Notes under the pieces: model-generated
What the model saw: the letters and a program-made list of their open reading frames with translations, nothing else
Told to the model about the DNA's origin: nothing
The model's database searches: none
Translations under genes and position numbers: made by a program
In this document: positions 18,002-27,479 of the stretch, in pieces
Layout of the letters: each line of letters starts with the position of its first letter
Position numbering within the stretch: position 1 is the stretch's first letter
NCBI GenBank assembly: GCA_963974715.1
Contig: CAXBDK010000012.1
Coordinates: 124,001 to 188,000 of the forward strand
Length of the DNA: 64,000 bases
Direction of reading: 5' to 3'
From: Sediminicola sp963974715
GTDB taxonomy: Bacteria; Bacteroidota; Bacteroidia; Flavobacteriales; Flavobacteriaceae

Positions 18002-19219
18002 TTAGTCGTTTTTGAATTTTTTATCCTTTAAGAGTACCAGGTCCCCCGCTTTGACGGTGACCTTGATGAGTTTGGCCTTTCTGGAAAGCAGGTTCTTGGT
18101 AGCTTCCACGCCCGCACTTGCGGCCTGGGCCTCCAATGAAGTGTCGAAAGACGTTGGACCGATTCCCTGAACGGCCCGGCCGCTACTTTCCTTGGCCACT
18201 TTTCGTGCCATGGCCCCTGGAACATGGAGGCCAAGATTGCCATCCGTGCCGTAGGCCTCCAGATCGACCGGGAACAGGGAATTTTTATAGCGGATGCCAT
18301 CGATCTGGATCTTTAGGCGCTCCCCCGAGATCTGGGCGGTGCCAAAGACAAAATTCCCTTTTGGTATACGTTCGCCCGCAACGTAGATATCCTGATCCAA
18401 GCGCAATTTTACCGTGGCCCCGGATGTAAGCGAACGTGTTTCATGGATCAGGGCCGCAATGGTGTTTTGGAAGTTGCCCTCTTCCCGGAACGGCTCCAGG
18501 CCAAAAAAGCCGGATCCTTCGGCAGTTCTCGTCCTTTGGTCCATAACGGAAATGGGCATTTTTTTCCCTTGCGGGATGACCGCATAGACCTTTCCCTTAT
18601 TTTCCCTGGATAGTTCTTCCAGCTTATGTTGTACACGCTGCGGGTGCTGGATGTCCAGGATGGTTTCCAACATGCCGCCCAGCTGTCGCAGCTCCGGGTC
18701 CTCGTCCTCCCGAACGGTCATTTGTTCCATCATCATCTCCAACCGTTCGATATCCGCTGTTGGGGTTTCCATCCCAGGTCGGGGACCTACTTTCTTTTCC
18801 GGGGCCTCCGGGGTATCCAGTATCTTCTCAAGTTCGGCCAGTTTACGGTACACCATCTCTTCATTGGGGTCATTGTAGCTGCTGTTGGGGGCGGCCAACC
18901 TTGTCTGGTCCTCCCCATCTTCCGACCTTGTGGCAATGCCGATCGGCATTGACCGTTCCAGGGTCCGATCGTAGTACGGATCTTTTTTGGCCTGCTCCGT
19001 CCACTTTGCAGAATCGGCCTCCGCCTTTTTGTAATGGCCCATCTTATCTTCCGGGTCTTTCATTTCCTTGTCTACCAATGGCAAGTTTAGATTTATGCCT
19101 GAAGAGGTCCCATCACTACCGCCCCCCTTTTCCTTGATGGACCAAAGGACCACGAAGATCAATGGCAGGATGATAAGTGGGAGGAGCAATAGAAGTTTTT
19201 GTCTTTTGCTGATTTTCAT
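18002..19219 (-). CDS. traM: conjugative transposon protein TraM (VirB10-like)
   Basis: About 405 aa. The ATG at 19219 is preferred over a GTG two codons upstream, because the ATG starts immediately after the stop of the preceding gene. One membrane helix (about residues 10-28) is followed by a long acidic spacer and a C-terminal domain (about 240-400) with DQDIYVAGERIPKGNFVFGTA and SLFPVDLEAYGTDGN, typical of TraM. It should link inner and outer membrane in the transfer channel. Confidence 0.88.
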   Translation of the reverse strand: MKISKRQKLLLLLPLIILPLIFVVLWSIKEKGGGSDGTSSGINLNLPLVDKEMKDPEDKMGHYKKAEADSAKWTEQAKKDPYYDRTLERSMPIGIATRSEDGEDQTRLAAPNSSYNDPNEEMVYRKLAELEKILDTPEAPEKKVGPRPGMETPTADIERLEMMMEQMTVREDEDPELRQLGGMLETILDIQHPQRVQHKLEELSRENKGKVYAVIPQGKKMPISVMDQRTRTAEGSGFFGLEPFREEGNFQNTIAALIHETRSLTSGATVKLRLDQDIYVAGERIPKGNFVFGTAQISGERLKIQIDGIRYKNSLFPVDLEAYGTDGNLGLHVPGAMARKVAKESSGRAVQGIGPTSFDTSLEAQAASAGVEATKNLLSRKAKLIKVTVKAGDLVLLKDKKFKND

Positions 19220-19221
19220 GA

Positions 19222-19575
19222 TCACTTTTTTTGGGTTTGAATTTCGGTTTTGGGCATACTGTCCATTATTGTATTTTGGGAAGGGGCCGCTTTTTTTTCG
19301 TCATTGACCTCATTGTGATTTCCGTTTCCCACTGATCCGTTCACGAAGGTTACCGGTCGCTCACGGTCCGAAAGGCTGTCGTATATGACCCAACCATTAT
19401 AGGTTGCGGAGCAAAGGACCAACAATAGAAGAAGTAGGTACATGCCATTGGGAGGAATGTTCGCTGTCCTCCGTTCCATCCATTTGGCCCATTTGGCCTG
19501 CACCCGCAGCAATACCCTAATTATAAGGGCAATTGCAGTTTCGGGCCCGGGTCCCCGTTCTTTTTTATTTTTCAT
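19222..19575 (-). CDS. single-pass membrane protein in traL position
   Basis: 117 aa from the ATG at 19575; an upstream TTG in frame would overlap traK. One membrane helix (GMYLLLLLLVLCSATYNGWVIY, about residues 45-66) is flanked by a basic N-terminus and a polar C-terminal tail. It lies between traK and traM, where CTnDOT elements have the poorly conserved traL. The assignment is by position only. Confidence 0.68.
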   Translation of the reverse strand: MKNKKERGPGPETAIALIIRVLLRVQAKWAKWMERRTANIPPNGMYLLLLLLVLCSATYNGWVIYDSLSDRERPVTFVNGSVGNGNHNEVNDEKKAAPSQNTIMDSMPKTEIQTQKK

Positions 19576-19595
19576 GATCTTCCTTCTATTTAGGA

Positions 19596-20213
19596 TCAAC
19601 GGTTGCGGACATTGATATCCCTATTTTCCAGGATACGCCACCGCTCTATCAAAAACCCATGGGGATTGTGGTCGCTCCTTGAGGTGCTGCGCAAATATCC
19701 CTGCGTGACCAGGCTACGTGTTACCGTACTGGTCGTTCGCACGAGGTCCTGTGTGGCATAGCACCTAAATGGGTAGGGGTAATCACGGAGGTCGACGGCC
19801 ACGCTGTCCACCCTGATCTCCTGGCTGACATTTCCCGCAATGACCTGCGTGTAATAGCCCTTCTCCTTCAAGTTGTCATATTCCCGCTTCGCCGAAAGAT
19901 CGGCCAGGTAGAGCGCCTTGGTCACGTTGTCGCGAATCAGTTTTTCATCCGGTTCCAGTGAGAAGAAGGCCTCATGAAATGTTTTTACATGGTCCCGTGC
20001 CTCCACCGGGATATTTTCCTTCCTGCCGGAAGCATAGGCCTCCAAAGCTTTATCATTTGCCAGTACATAGATCCTGTCCCGCATGTCCGATACCATCGAA
20101 AGGCTCCGGTAGGACAACGTCCCACATAGCAACATACAGCCCGAGATGACCAAAATGGCCACCAAACGGACCTGTTTAAAGGCGGTATCGATATTCTTTG
20201 CTTTTTGAAACAT
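19596..20213 (-). CDS. traK: conjugative transposon protein TraK (VirB8-like)
   Basis: 205 aa from the ATG at 20213. An N-terminal membrane helix (about residues 15-37) precedes a periplasmic domain containing YYTQVIAGNVSQEIRVDSVAVDL and PFRCYATQDLVRTTS, characteristic of TraK. TraK is taken to be the VirB8-like inner-membrane assembly factor. It lies 51 bp downstream of traJ and 20 bp upstream of the next gene. Confidence 0.9.
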   Translation of the reverse strand: MFQKAKNIDTAFKQVRLVAILVISGCMLLCGTLSYRSLSMVSDMRDRIYVLANDKALEAYASGRKENIPVEARDHVKTFHEAFFSLEPDEKLIRDNVTKALYLADLSAKREYDNLKEKGYYTQVIAGNVSQEIRVDSVAVDLRDYPYPFRCYATQDLVRTTSTVTRSLVTQGYLRSTSRSDHNPHGFLIERWRILENRDINVRNR

Positions 20214-20264
20214 GGTGTCCACTTGTTTTGGTTCTTATTATCGTTTTTCCTCAACGTTGCCTTT

Positions 20265-21467
20265 CTAAGCATCCCCTCCCAGTCTGTCCCTCTGGTAGCT
20301 TCCCTTCCCATCCCGGAAATAGTCCGAAGAATGTCCATGCCCTTCCATGCTCCGGGACATACGCCCATAGGAATCGCCCAGTGCGTCCGCGACCATTGCC
20401 GCCCCGGCCGTAGTGGTCGATAGGGCCTTTCGTGAAGAGGAATGGAGTATGTTGGTCACCTTATGGGTGAGGGCACTTCCGCCACCTGCATGGATAATGT
20501 AGTTGGCGATGCTGGGCACCGTAAAATAGCCCACGATCCCGATTATGAGAAAGATCAGGTACGCTATATCGTATTCGCTGAAAAAAGTATCCCCCGTGGA
20601 TTCGATCTGGGAGAAGTCCAGTTCGATCATTTTTTCTTGGATCTTGCCCAACAGTGCGCCCAGGATGTTCGCTATCGGCAGCCATAGGAAAACGTTCAGG
20701 TAACGGGCGATCCAAACGGCCAAGGTATGCTGAAAGCCATCGAAGACGGCGATCCCGAAGACGAGCGGCCCTATGATGGCCAGGACGATCAGTTGAAAGG
20801 TCCGTAAGGTATCCAAACAAAGTGCGGCGGCTTGATAGACGATCTGTAATATTTGGCTCATCCACTGTTTTACGGAATGCCGGGTAGCATAAAAGTTCCT
20901 CATGACCGCAAATTTCATATCGTTCCCAATCCCTTCCAACAGCCCTTCCCCGGCGGGGTCCGCTCCCTCATTGGTATATTTGTACCATTCTTCCCGATCG
21001 CCCTGGCCGGATGCCCCTACATATAGTTTCCACGCATCGGTATCCCGGAGTGCATCTTCCCTTTTCTGGAGCAACAATGCTATGGTGGCATTGGAATTAT
21101 CCACCAGGTCCGAAGTGGCGGACACCGTAGGCTGCATGATGCCATTGATAAGTTGTATGAAAGCGGGAAAGGCAGCGATGCACAGTCCGATGGCAAACGG
21201 CCTGAACAGGGGATAAAAGTCGATGCTCTCGGCATTCGCCAAATGCCGCCACACCCGATTGGCGATATACCATAGGGCGGCAAAACCCGCAATTCCCCGT
21301 CCCACCCCCATAAGCTGGCCACAAAGGGGCATCATCTCGTTGTAGAGTTCGCGCAGGATACCGTGAAGGCCGCTTATCCGTCCACCACCTTGGGCAACGC
21401 CCAAAAGCGGGAACAGTATAAAAAATATACATGTGCCGACCGTTTTCTTTAGTTTTTCCATTTCCAT
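20265..21467 (-). CDS. traJ: conjugative transposon protein TraJ (VirB6-like)
   Basis: About 400 aa polytopic inner-membrane protein; the start at 21467 (MEMEKLKK) avoids the upstream gene, whose stop is at 21472. A signal-like first helix is followed by at least five hydrophobic stretches (for example LIVLAIIGPLVFGIAVFDGF and IAYLIFLIIGIVGYFTVPSIANYII). A polar Ser/Gly-rich tail ends the protein. It is the predicted channel component of the transfer apparatus. Confidence 0.9.
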   Translation of the reverse strand: MEMEKLKKTVGTCIFFILFPLLGVAQGGGRISGLHGILRELYNEMMPLCGQLMGVGRGIAGFAALWYIANRVWRHLANAESIDFYPLFRPFAIGLCIAAFPAFIQLINGIMQPTVSATSDLVDNSNATIALLLQKREDALRDTDAWKLYVGASGQGDREEWYKYTNEGADPAGEGLLEGIGNDMKFAVMRNFYATRHSVKQWMSQILQIVYQAAALCLDTLRTFQLIVLAIIGPLVFGIAVFDGFQHTLAVWIARYLNVFLWLPIANILGALLGKIQEKMIELDFSQIESTGDTFFSEYDIAYLIFLIIGIVGYFTVPSIANYIIHAGGGSALTHKVTNILHSSSRKALSTTTAGAAMVADALGDSYGRMSRSMEGHGHSSDYFRDGKGSYQRDRLGGDA

Positions 21468-21471
21468 ATTT

Positions 21472-22110
21472 TTATTGGGGCAGGCCATAGATCAGTTTTG
21501 AGCCCTGGATCTCCCGTGAGCCATTTTCCCTGTGAAACGACATGATCGACACCTGGTCGTTAAAGTACCTGAGGAACGAAAGTCTGTCCCCCATATCCAA
21601 AAAGATCTTATCGATGGCTTCCAACCGCTCATCATCCGACATGCGCAATCGATCGGCCGTGAGTATGTTGACCAGATCATCCAGATTTCGTAAGCTTTCC
21701 CTGATCAAACGGTCGTATACCTTTTTCAGGTAATCGGTTTCCATAGTATTGAAATTTCCACTGTTCCGGAACCTGTCCCAGGCGGCCCTATATTCTGTTG
21801 CCAATGATCCCTGATAACGAAAAATATCGGCAATGCGCCCGTAGCCCCTTACTGCCGGGCTTACCTGTAAAAGACCGTCGAGGAAGACCTGATGGAGCGT
21901 AAAGTTCCCTTGGGAGAGTTCCCGAACGGAGCCGTACCCTTTGTCCAGGATTTCATACCCTTTCTTCATATCGGCCAATATCTGTTTGAACTGGGCAAGT
22001 TTTTCAATGTTCAACATGAGCTGCATTATTTCATCGGATTGGGCAATGGCCCTTATGGGGGCCAAAAGGCCCACAAACAGCATTGCGGCGCAAACTATTT
22101 TTCTTTTCAT
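21472..22110 (-). CDS. exported TraI-like conjugal transfer protein
   Basis: 212 aa with a clear signal peptide (MKRKIVCAAMLFVGLLAPIRAIAQ). The mature part is mostly helical, with KGYEILDKGYGSVRELSQGNF and a C-terminal SKLIYGLPQ. Such proteins lie just before traJ in Bacteroidota elements and are often called TraI or TerB-like. It is paralogous to the genes at 22685 and 23361. A VirB5-like pilus or periplasmic role is inference. Confidence 0.75.
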   Translation of the reverse strand: MKRKIVCAAMLFVGLLAPIRAIAQSDEIMQLMLNIEKLAQFKQILADMKKGYEILDKGYGSVRELSQGNFTLHQVFLDGLLQVSPAVRGYGRIADIFRYQGSLATEYRAAWDRFRNSGNFNTMETDYLKKVYDRLIRESLRNLDDLVNILTADRLRMSDDERLEAIDKIFLDMGDRLSFLRYFNDQVSIMSFHRENGSREIQGSKLIYGLPQ

Positions 22111-22186
22111 AACCTTTGTTTTTCAAATTGCTCCCCCTCTACGGAATGTATTACCTCCTTAGTGGTCTTGGTGGATACTTTGGATA

Positions 22187-22618
22187 TTACCAGAATCTCA
22201 TTTTCCTCCTTCGGGCATTTTTGTGCTTTACCGGCCCTTTTATCAGTTCTAGGACGGCTTTCTTTTTTGGCAGCCCCTCCAATGTCAGGTTTTTGAGCTC
22301 ATTTTTTTTCAGGACCTTCCCGTATGGGTCCGTACATGTCAGCACCAGGTCACTGACCTCGAACTTCCCTTCCCGATAGCTCGTTTTCATATCGGCGGTG
22401 ATACTTGGCCTGTCCTCCCCGTTCCATTCCAGAAAGGTGGTCAGAAAAAAGGGCTGCGCCAGTCCCTTTTCCGTCCCCAGCAGCGAATCATGGAGATAGC
22501 GGCCCAGGCTGTTCCTTAATTTGTCCGGACTTCCGGCAGCGGTCAGGAACGGGCCGTCATACCCCTTGTTCCCGATCGATTCACTGAATTTTTCAACGGC
22601 CTTTAAGATCTGTTCCAT
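22187..22618 (-). CDS. hypothetical protein within the tra operon
   Basis: 143 aa, no signal peptide or membrane helix, mixed alpha/beta, with a basic C-terminus (KHKNARRRKMRFW). I do not recognise it. It is placed between two exported TraI-like genes on the same strand, so it is probably translated with the transfer operon. Confidence 0.6.
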   Translation of the reverse strand: MEQILKAVEKFSESIGNKGYDGPFLTAAGSPDKLRNSLGRYLHDSLLGTEKGLAQPFFLTTFLEWNGEDRPSITADMKTSYREGKFEVSDLVLTCTDPYGKVLKKNELKNLTLEGLPKKKAVLELIKGPVKHKNARRRKMRFW

Positions 22619-22684
22619 AGTTTATCGCCTTTTATGGGGCGTCCCATTGCGCCCTGTTTTGTTGTGGTGCCATTTACCTGCCGG

Positions 22685-23344
22685 TCATTCTTGCAGACCG
22701 TAAAGGAGGCGGGCCTTACCGGTGGCACTCTCTTCCCGCAAGCGGCCAAGGGCCAAGGAAACGGCACCGTTCCGAAATTTCTGGAGAAGACCGTGGTGGT
22801 CCCTGAACCGTACGTACAGGGCATCGATCCGTGAAAGGCGGGCATCGTCGGTCATTTGAAGGTAACCGTCCGTGCAGAGCGTTATGATCTGATCCAGGAT
22901 ATCCTTAGCGGCGGCCAATATGTTGTTCGCTACCCGCTCGATGTATTCCAGTTCCCCTTGGGTTAGGCCACCACTTAGGTCATCAATTTTCCCTTCAGTG
23001 TCTTTTTCCATCCTGGCTTGCGACGCTATGAGCCCCGCAATCGGGATATGCTCCCTGATATTGCGATCGACCTTTTGCAAGGACAAAAAATGCCCGGAGT
23101 GGAGGTCCAGCTCGCCGTTCTTTAGGCCCCCTATCATATCGAGGCCCTCCTTTGCGATGGAATAGCCTTTCTGGGCATATCCAATATAGACCTGTAGGGC
23201 GGCGATCTGTTGTCGCAGGTATTTTCTTTGCGTCTTTTTCTGCCGAAAGAACTCCGAAAACGTCTGGCCGCTCAGGGCCATCGGGGAGATGGCCAACCAT
23301 CCTACCAACAGGACGGAGAAAAAATGTCGTTCTGTGCTTTTCAT
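22685..23344 (-). CDS. exported TraI-like protein, second paralogue
   Basis: 219 aa with an N-terminal signal sequence (about residues 1-27) and a helical mature region. It contains IGYAQKGYSIAKEGLDMIGGLKNGEL, close in pattern to the KGY..LDKGYGSVRELSQGN region of the 21472 protein, and ends ATGKARLLYGLQE. It is the second of three exported paralogues in the operon. Function is unknown beyond the transfer context. Confidence 0.72.
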   Translation of the reverse strand: MKSTERHFFSVLLVGWLAISPMALSGQTFSEFFRQKKTQRKYLRQQIAALQVYIGYAQKGYSIAKEGLDMIGGLKNGELDLHSGHFLSLQKVDRNIREHIPIAGLIASQARMEKDTEGKIDDLSGGLTQGELEYIERVANNILAAAKDILDQIITLCTDGYLQMTDDARLSRIDALYVRFRDHHGLLQKFRNGAVSLALGRLREESATGKARLLYGLQE

Positions 23345-23360
23345 AAAAGAAGTAATGTGT

Positions 23361-24062
23361 TCATTCGATCCCGTACAAATGCCTGACCGCTGCCAGTTCG
23401 CTCTCGCTCTTGGCCCTGCGCATGCTGGAAATGATGTTCTGGGCGTTGAAACGTTTTAGGTCCATATAGCTCTCTTCGACCCTGTCTGCCGCCTCGTTGA
23501 TGATCGCCAACCTCTGGGCATCTCCCATTTCGGTGGCAAAGGCCTCGAGGACCAGGAATATGCGGTCCAAATTTTCCAGGCTGCCCTCCATCATGCCCGA
23601 ATAGACATCGGCCATAAAATCCAGTTCATCCGGCGTAAAACGTGTATCCTGTCGCAACAGGTTCCAGACCCGGCCGTATTCCCCGACCATTGCCTTCTGC
23701 ATCTCGGTAATGTCCCGTATCCGCCCGTAATAGCTGATCACGGACTTTACATTGGCCAGCTCCGTATAATACCCTTCGTACAGTTCCTTCTGACGTTGTG
23801 TCCATTCCGATATTTCGTCGAGCCTTAGTTTGGACAATGTATTCTCGATCGCCTTTTGGGCATTTTGCAGCCATATGGTCTTGTTCTGCAACCGCTGGAC
23901 CATTAGGTCCATGGCCTTTATCACTTTCTTGGTGGCCTGCTTTATCAGTTCCATTAGGGGCAGGGGAGCCGGCGGCGCCGGAGCGGCGGCCATGGGTGCC
24001 ATGTTCAATAGCGAGAGGCACGCCATGGCCATCAGTATCTTTGTTATCCTTTTCTTGTTCAT
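23361..24062 (-). CDS. exported TraI-like protein, third paralogue
   Basis: 233 aa with signal peptide and an Ala/Pro-rich start of the mature protein (MAAAPAPPAPLPL). It is helical throughout (TIWLQNAQKAIENTLSKLRLDEI) and ends ELAAVRHLYGIE. It is similar to conjugal transfer TraI proteins that follow traG in CTnDOT-like elements. It lies directly downstream of traG. Confidence 0.75.
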   Translation of the reverse strand: MNKKRITKILMAMACLSLLNMAPMAAAPAPPAPLPLMELIKQATKKVIKAMDLMVQRLQNKTIWLQNAQKAIENTLSKLRLDEISEWTQRQKELYEGYYTELANVKSVISYYGRIRDITEMQKAMVGEYGRVWNLLRQDTRFTPDELDFMADVYSGMMEGSLENLDRIFLVLEAFATEMGDAQRLAIINEAADRVEESYMDLKRFNAQNIISSMRRAKSESELAAVRHLYGIE

Positions 24063-24106
24063 GGTCCGTGTTTTTCAGATCATACTTCATCCCACAGGGA
24101 GTACGG

Positions 24107-26584
24107 TCAATTTTGATTGCGCATGTCCGCCGCGAGGGCGGCAATGGCCCTCTGGATATTCCCGCCGTATTTTTTGGCATATTCCATGACCCTGACCTTT
24201 TCCTTTTGTTCGGTCGTATAGGCCAGGTACTCCTCCAGGGAAACTTCCGTCCTGTACACTTTGGAGTTCGTTCCCCCCAGGCTGATGAATACCTCTTTGT
24301 ATTTCCGTTCGGGGTCGTTGGCCCTGTTTACCGAGAGAATCAGGGCCTTTTCCTTTTCCGTCAGCCCAAGGAGTTCCTGGATCTGGTCGAATTTGTTCTG
24401 GTATTTTGACTGGTCGAGCAGTATCTTGCAGTCCGAATTGTTGATGATGGCCTGTTTTACAACGGGAGAGGAGATGATGTCCTCCACCTCCTGCGTCACG
24501 ACGATGGCCTCCCCATAAAATTTCCGAACGGTCTTGAACAGGTATTTTATGTATTCTGCCATGCCCTCGCGTGCGATCGCTTTCCAGGCCTCTTCGATCA
24601 ATATCATCTTCCGGATACCCTGCAGCTTGCGCATCTTGGTAATGAACACTTCCATGATGATGATGGTGACCACAGGGAAAAGGATGGGGTGGTCCTTGAT
24701 ATTGTCGAGCTCGAACACGATAAAACGCTGTTGCAGGAGGTCCAGGTTTTCCCGTGCGTTGAGCAGGAAATCGAACTCGCCCCCCTTATAGTACGGCCTT
24801 AGGACATATAGGAAATTGTTCACATCGAAATCCCGGTCCTTTACATTGTCGGCCCTGAGCTCTTGGACAAAGTCTTGCTTGAGGTATTCATAAAAGCCGT
24901 TAAAACAGGGAAAAACGCCCGGCATGCGCGATAGTTGTCCGTAATACCCTGTCAGTGCGTTGGAAAGTGCCACGTATTCGCTTCTTTTAAAACTTTCATT
25001 GTCCTTTTTCCACAGTGCCAAAAGCAGCGTCTTGATGCTCTCTTTCTTTTCGGTGTCCAAGCTGTCGCCCTCGCCCATATAAAATGGGTTGAATTTTATG
25101 GGGTTTTGTTCGCTATAGGTAAAATAATATCCCTTTACCATATCGCAGAGCCCCCTGTAACTGTGCCCGACGTCCACCAGCACGATGTGGGTGCCCTGTT
25201 CGTAGTAGCTCCTTACCATATGGTTGGTGAAAAAGCTCTTGCCGGATCCGGAAGGGCCAAGGATAAATTTGTTCCGGTTGGTACAGTGGCCCCTTAAGAT
25301 CGGTTCGTCCGAAATGTCCACATGTACCGGTTTTCCCGTCAGCCTGTCCCCCAAGCGTAGCCCGACTGGACTGGGCGAGCTATGGTAACCGGTCTCCAAG
25401 TTCAGGAAACAGCTCGCCTGTTCCACAAATGTGTCAAAGGTATCGTTGACCGGAAATTCCGCATGGTTGCCGGGGATCCCCGCCCAAAAGATCTGTGCGG
25501 CCCCTGCGGTCTCTATTTTTGCCACCGCATCCATTTGTGCAAGGGCCGAAGAGACCTTGTTTTTCAGGTCGGGCAGTTCCCCTTTTTGGTCCGTCCAGAC
25601 CATCACATTGAAATGGGCCTTCACGGGCTGTCTCTGTTCGCCCAAAGCTTCGTTCAAAAAGTTGTTCACCGCATCCCTTGCGATACCGTTCTCCCTACTG
25701 TAGGCCGACAGGGACTGTAGCCTTAGGCGCTTGCTTTCCAATGCCTTGATCGTCCTTTGCGCGTCCTCGATAAAAATGTACTGGCTCAACAAGTGGTCGC
25801 AGGGGAGAAGCTGCCCCAACGAAGAGGCGAACCCCACGGAAAAACGTGTCCTGTCGGTACCATATTTATCATAGTCGATACGGCTGCCGCACAGTGGCGG
25901 GAGGTTATCGGCGTCCCCCATACTGTAGATCTGGGCATATCGATCTCCTATCAAGAGGCTTTCCCCGGAAAGCTGAAGGTCCTTAAGAAGTTTCCCATGC
26001 CCCGTCGACTCTAGAAAACAGTAGCGCTCGATCAGTCCGGCCCTTTGAGGGCCGCTCCAAAGGTCCCCTTCCCTTAACCTGGTAAATTTGGCAAAGCCAC
26101 TGTCTTCCATGATGCGCACAAACTGTCCGGCACTATCCGAAAAATCCTGTGACCGACTGGGATCTAACGTTTCTTTTGGAACGATCGATGGACGGGCCAG
26201 ATTGGAAAATAGGGAATTTGCGGCCTTTCTTCCGGCCGGTTTTTTGGTCAGGAAGAGATAACAATGGTGTCCCAGATAGGGCCGTTCATTGAAAAAACGT
26301 TCACTGCTGTGCGATAAAAAACTGCTGTCATCCTTGGTGAAATCGGCTCGGTAGCGCTCGTTCAAAAACCAGTCCTGTTTGTAAAAAACGGTATGTGGCG
26401 GCAATATCTTGATGGCCTTTATCCATGCTTGGTGGAACGCTTCGTACTCCTGATCGCCCAAGGTGAATATTTCGGGCAGTTCCACTTTATGGGCAATCGT
26501 AATATCCCCTTTCTTTGAGATGATACAGTCGTGCTCTATATCCATGATGGGGAACAGCTCATCCAATCTTTTCTCCTTCTTCAT
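24107..26584 (-). CDS. traG: TraG-family conjugative transposon ATPase (VirB4-like)
   Basis: 825 aa cytoplasmic/inner-membrane ATPase that powers assembly of the type IV channel. The Walker A motif is FILGPSGSGKSFF (about residue 445) and the Walker B-like stretch is KMILIEEAWKAI (about residue 660). An arginine-containing TVRKFYGEAIVVTQEVEDI segment follows. It overlaps the upstream traF-like gene by 26 bp. This is the VirB4-type motor; no VirD4-type coupling ATPase is seen in the window. Confidence 0.94.
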   Translation of the reverse strand: MKKEKRLDELFPIMDIEHDCIISKKGDITIAHKVELPEIFTLGDQEYEAFHQAWIKAIKILPPHTVFYKQDWFLNERYRADFTKDDSSFLSHSSERFFNERPYLGHHCYLFLTKKPAGRKAANSLFSNLARPSIVPKETLDPSRSQDFSDSAGQFVRIMEDSGFAKFTRLREGDLWSGPQRAGLIERYCFLESTGHGKLLKDLQLSGESLLIGDRYAQIYSMGDADNLPPLCGSRIDYDKYGTDRTRFSVGFASSLGQLLPCDHLLSQYIFIEDAQRTIKALESKRLRLQSLSAYSRENGIARDAVNNFLNEALGEQRQPVKAHFNVMVWTDQKGELPDLKNKVSSALAQMDAVAKIETAGAAQIFWAGIPGNHAEFPVNDTFDTFVEQASCFLNLETGYHSSPSPVGLRLGDRLTGKPVHVDISDEPILRGHCTNRNKFILGPSGSGKSFFTNHMVRSYYEQGTHIVLVDVGHSYRGLCDMVKGYYFTYSEQNPIKFNPFYMGEGDSLDTEKKESIKTLLLALWKKDNESFKRSEYVALSNALTGYYGQLSRMPGVFPCFNGFYEYLKQDFVQELRADNVKDRDFDVNNFLYVLRPYYKGGEFDFLLNARENLDLLQQRFIVFELDNIKDHPILFPVVTIIIMEVFITKMRKLQGIRKMILIEEAWKAIAREGMAEYIKYLFKTVRKFYGEAIVVTQEVEDIISSPVVKQAIINNSDCKILLDQSKYQNKFDQIQELLGLTEKEKALILSVNRANDPERKYKEVFISLGGTNSKVYRTEVSLEEYLAYTTEQKEKVRVMEYAKKYGGNIQRAIAALAADMRNQN

Positions 26585-26927
26585 GTTTTTCTTTGTTAGG
26601 TGTATCCCGTCCGTTGGAATGTTTGTAAAAGATATTCCGTGAACGGGACCTGATTATTTTGGGGATCTGCCTTTGGGCCAGTCTTTTCATAAGGCCGAAC
26701 TCTCCAAAGGTCTTGCTCATCATGTAGGCCTTCATTACCATAAAGCCGCCCATTGCGAGCGTCAGGGCAACACAGAACAAAGACGGGATACCAAGTAGGA
26801 GCATGCCGGCAAAAAGGATGAGCAAAACGACGATTCCCCCACCCAGGTACCAGATGTACTGTGCCTTCAGTCCCCTGAACTCGATGCTGCGATTGATGCT
26901 TTTATGATTTTTGTACACGCTGTTCAT
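26559..26927 (-). CDS. traF: TraF-like DUF4133 protein
   Basis: 122 aa with two closely spaced membrane helices (about residues 27-65). The N-terminus has the DUF4133 signature (YKNHKSINRSIEFRGLKAQYI). These proteins lie immediately before traG and resemble VirB3 in size and topology. The C-terminal tail is basic and overlaps the start of traG. Confidence 0.88.
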   Translation of the reverse strand: MNSVYKNHKSINRSIEFRGLKAQYIWYLGGGIVVLLILFAGMLLLGIPSLFCVALTLAMGGFMVMKAYMMSKTFGEFGLMKRLAQRQIPKIIRSRSRNIFYKHSNGRDTPNKEKHEEGEKIG

Positions 26928-27018
26928 ATGCTCTGGATATGGTCAACTGCTTTTTTGATGATCGGCGAAAAATTCCGCCTTTGCATTTTGGATATATAGG
27001 CCGAAAAGAACCTTCACC

Positions 27019-27468
27019 CTATTTCTTTTCGTCCCCGAGCTTTTCCAGGTACCTGGCGATCGTTCCTATAATGGCATACTTTAACCGACGGCCCTCTTTG
27101 TTTTTTTCGGAGAACCCTATTGCCTCGAATATTTCCTTACAGGCATCGATAAGGTTCAACAGTTGATAGGCAAGCGTGCCGTTCCCTTCCATTTCCAGAT
27201 ACGCTTCCTCAAACTCGGTCTGGAGGATTTCCCGGATGTAGTGGAACTTGGACGGCCGAAGATCGACCGTCAGTTCCAATAAAGCCCTTGTTTCGATGTC
27301 CGCGGGGGGCAGCCCTTCTTTTTTCCACTGTTCCAATCGGGAAGCTATCCCGTTCACCTTTTTGTCCAGATATTTACCGACCGAATAGTCCTCCTGTAGA
27401 TCGAACATCACTTCCGGGCTGTTGTCCCTTATATAGGCCCACAGTTTTTGTCTTAGGTTTTCTTCCAT
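27019..27468 (-). CDS. hypothetical protein between traE and traF
   Basis: 149 aa from the ATG at 27468. An open frame continues further upstream but would overlap traE, so the shorter start is chosen. It has no signal or membrane segment and is acidic and helical (for example FHYIREILQTEFEEAYLEMEG split by short loops). I do not recognise it. Its position in the operon suggests a cytoplasmic accessory to the transfer machine. Confidence 0.62.
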   Translation of the reverse strand: MEENLRQKLWAYIRDNSPEVMFDLQEDYSVGKYLDKKVNGIASRLEQWKKEGLPPADIETRALLELTVDLRPSKFHYIREILQTEFEEAYLEMEGNGTLAYQLLNLIDACKEIFEAIGFSEKNKEGRRLKYAIIGTIARYLEKLGDEKK

Positions 27469-27479
27469 ATCCCACTTTT

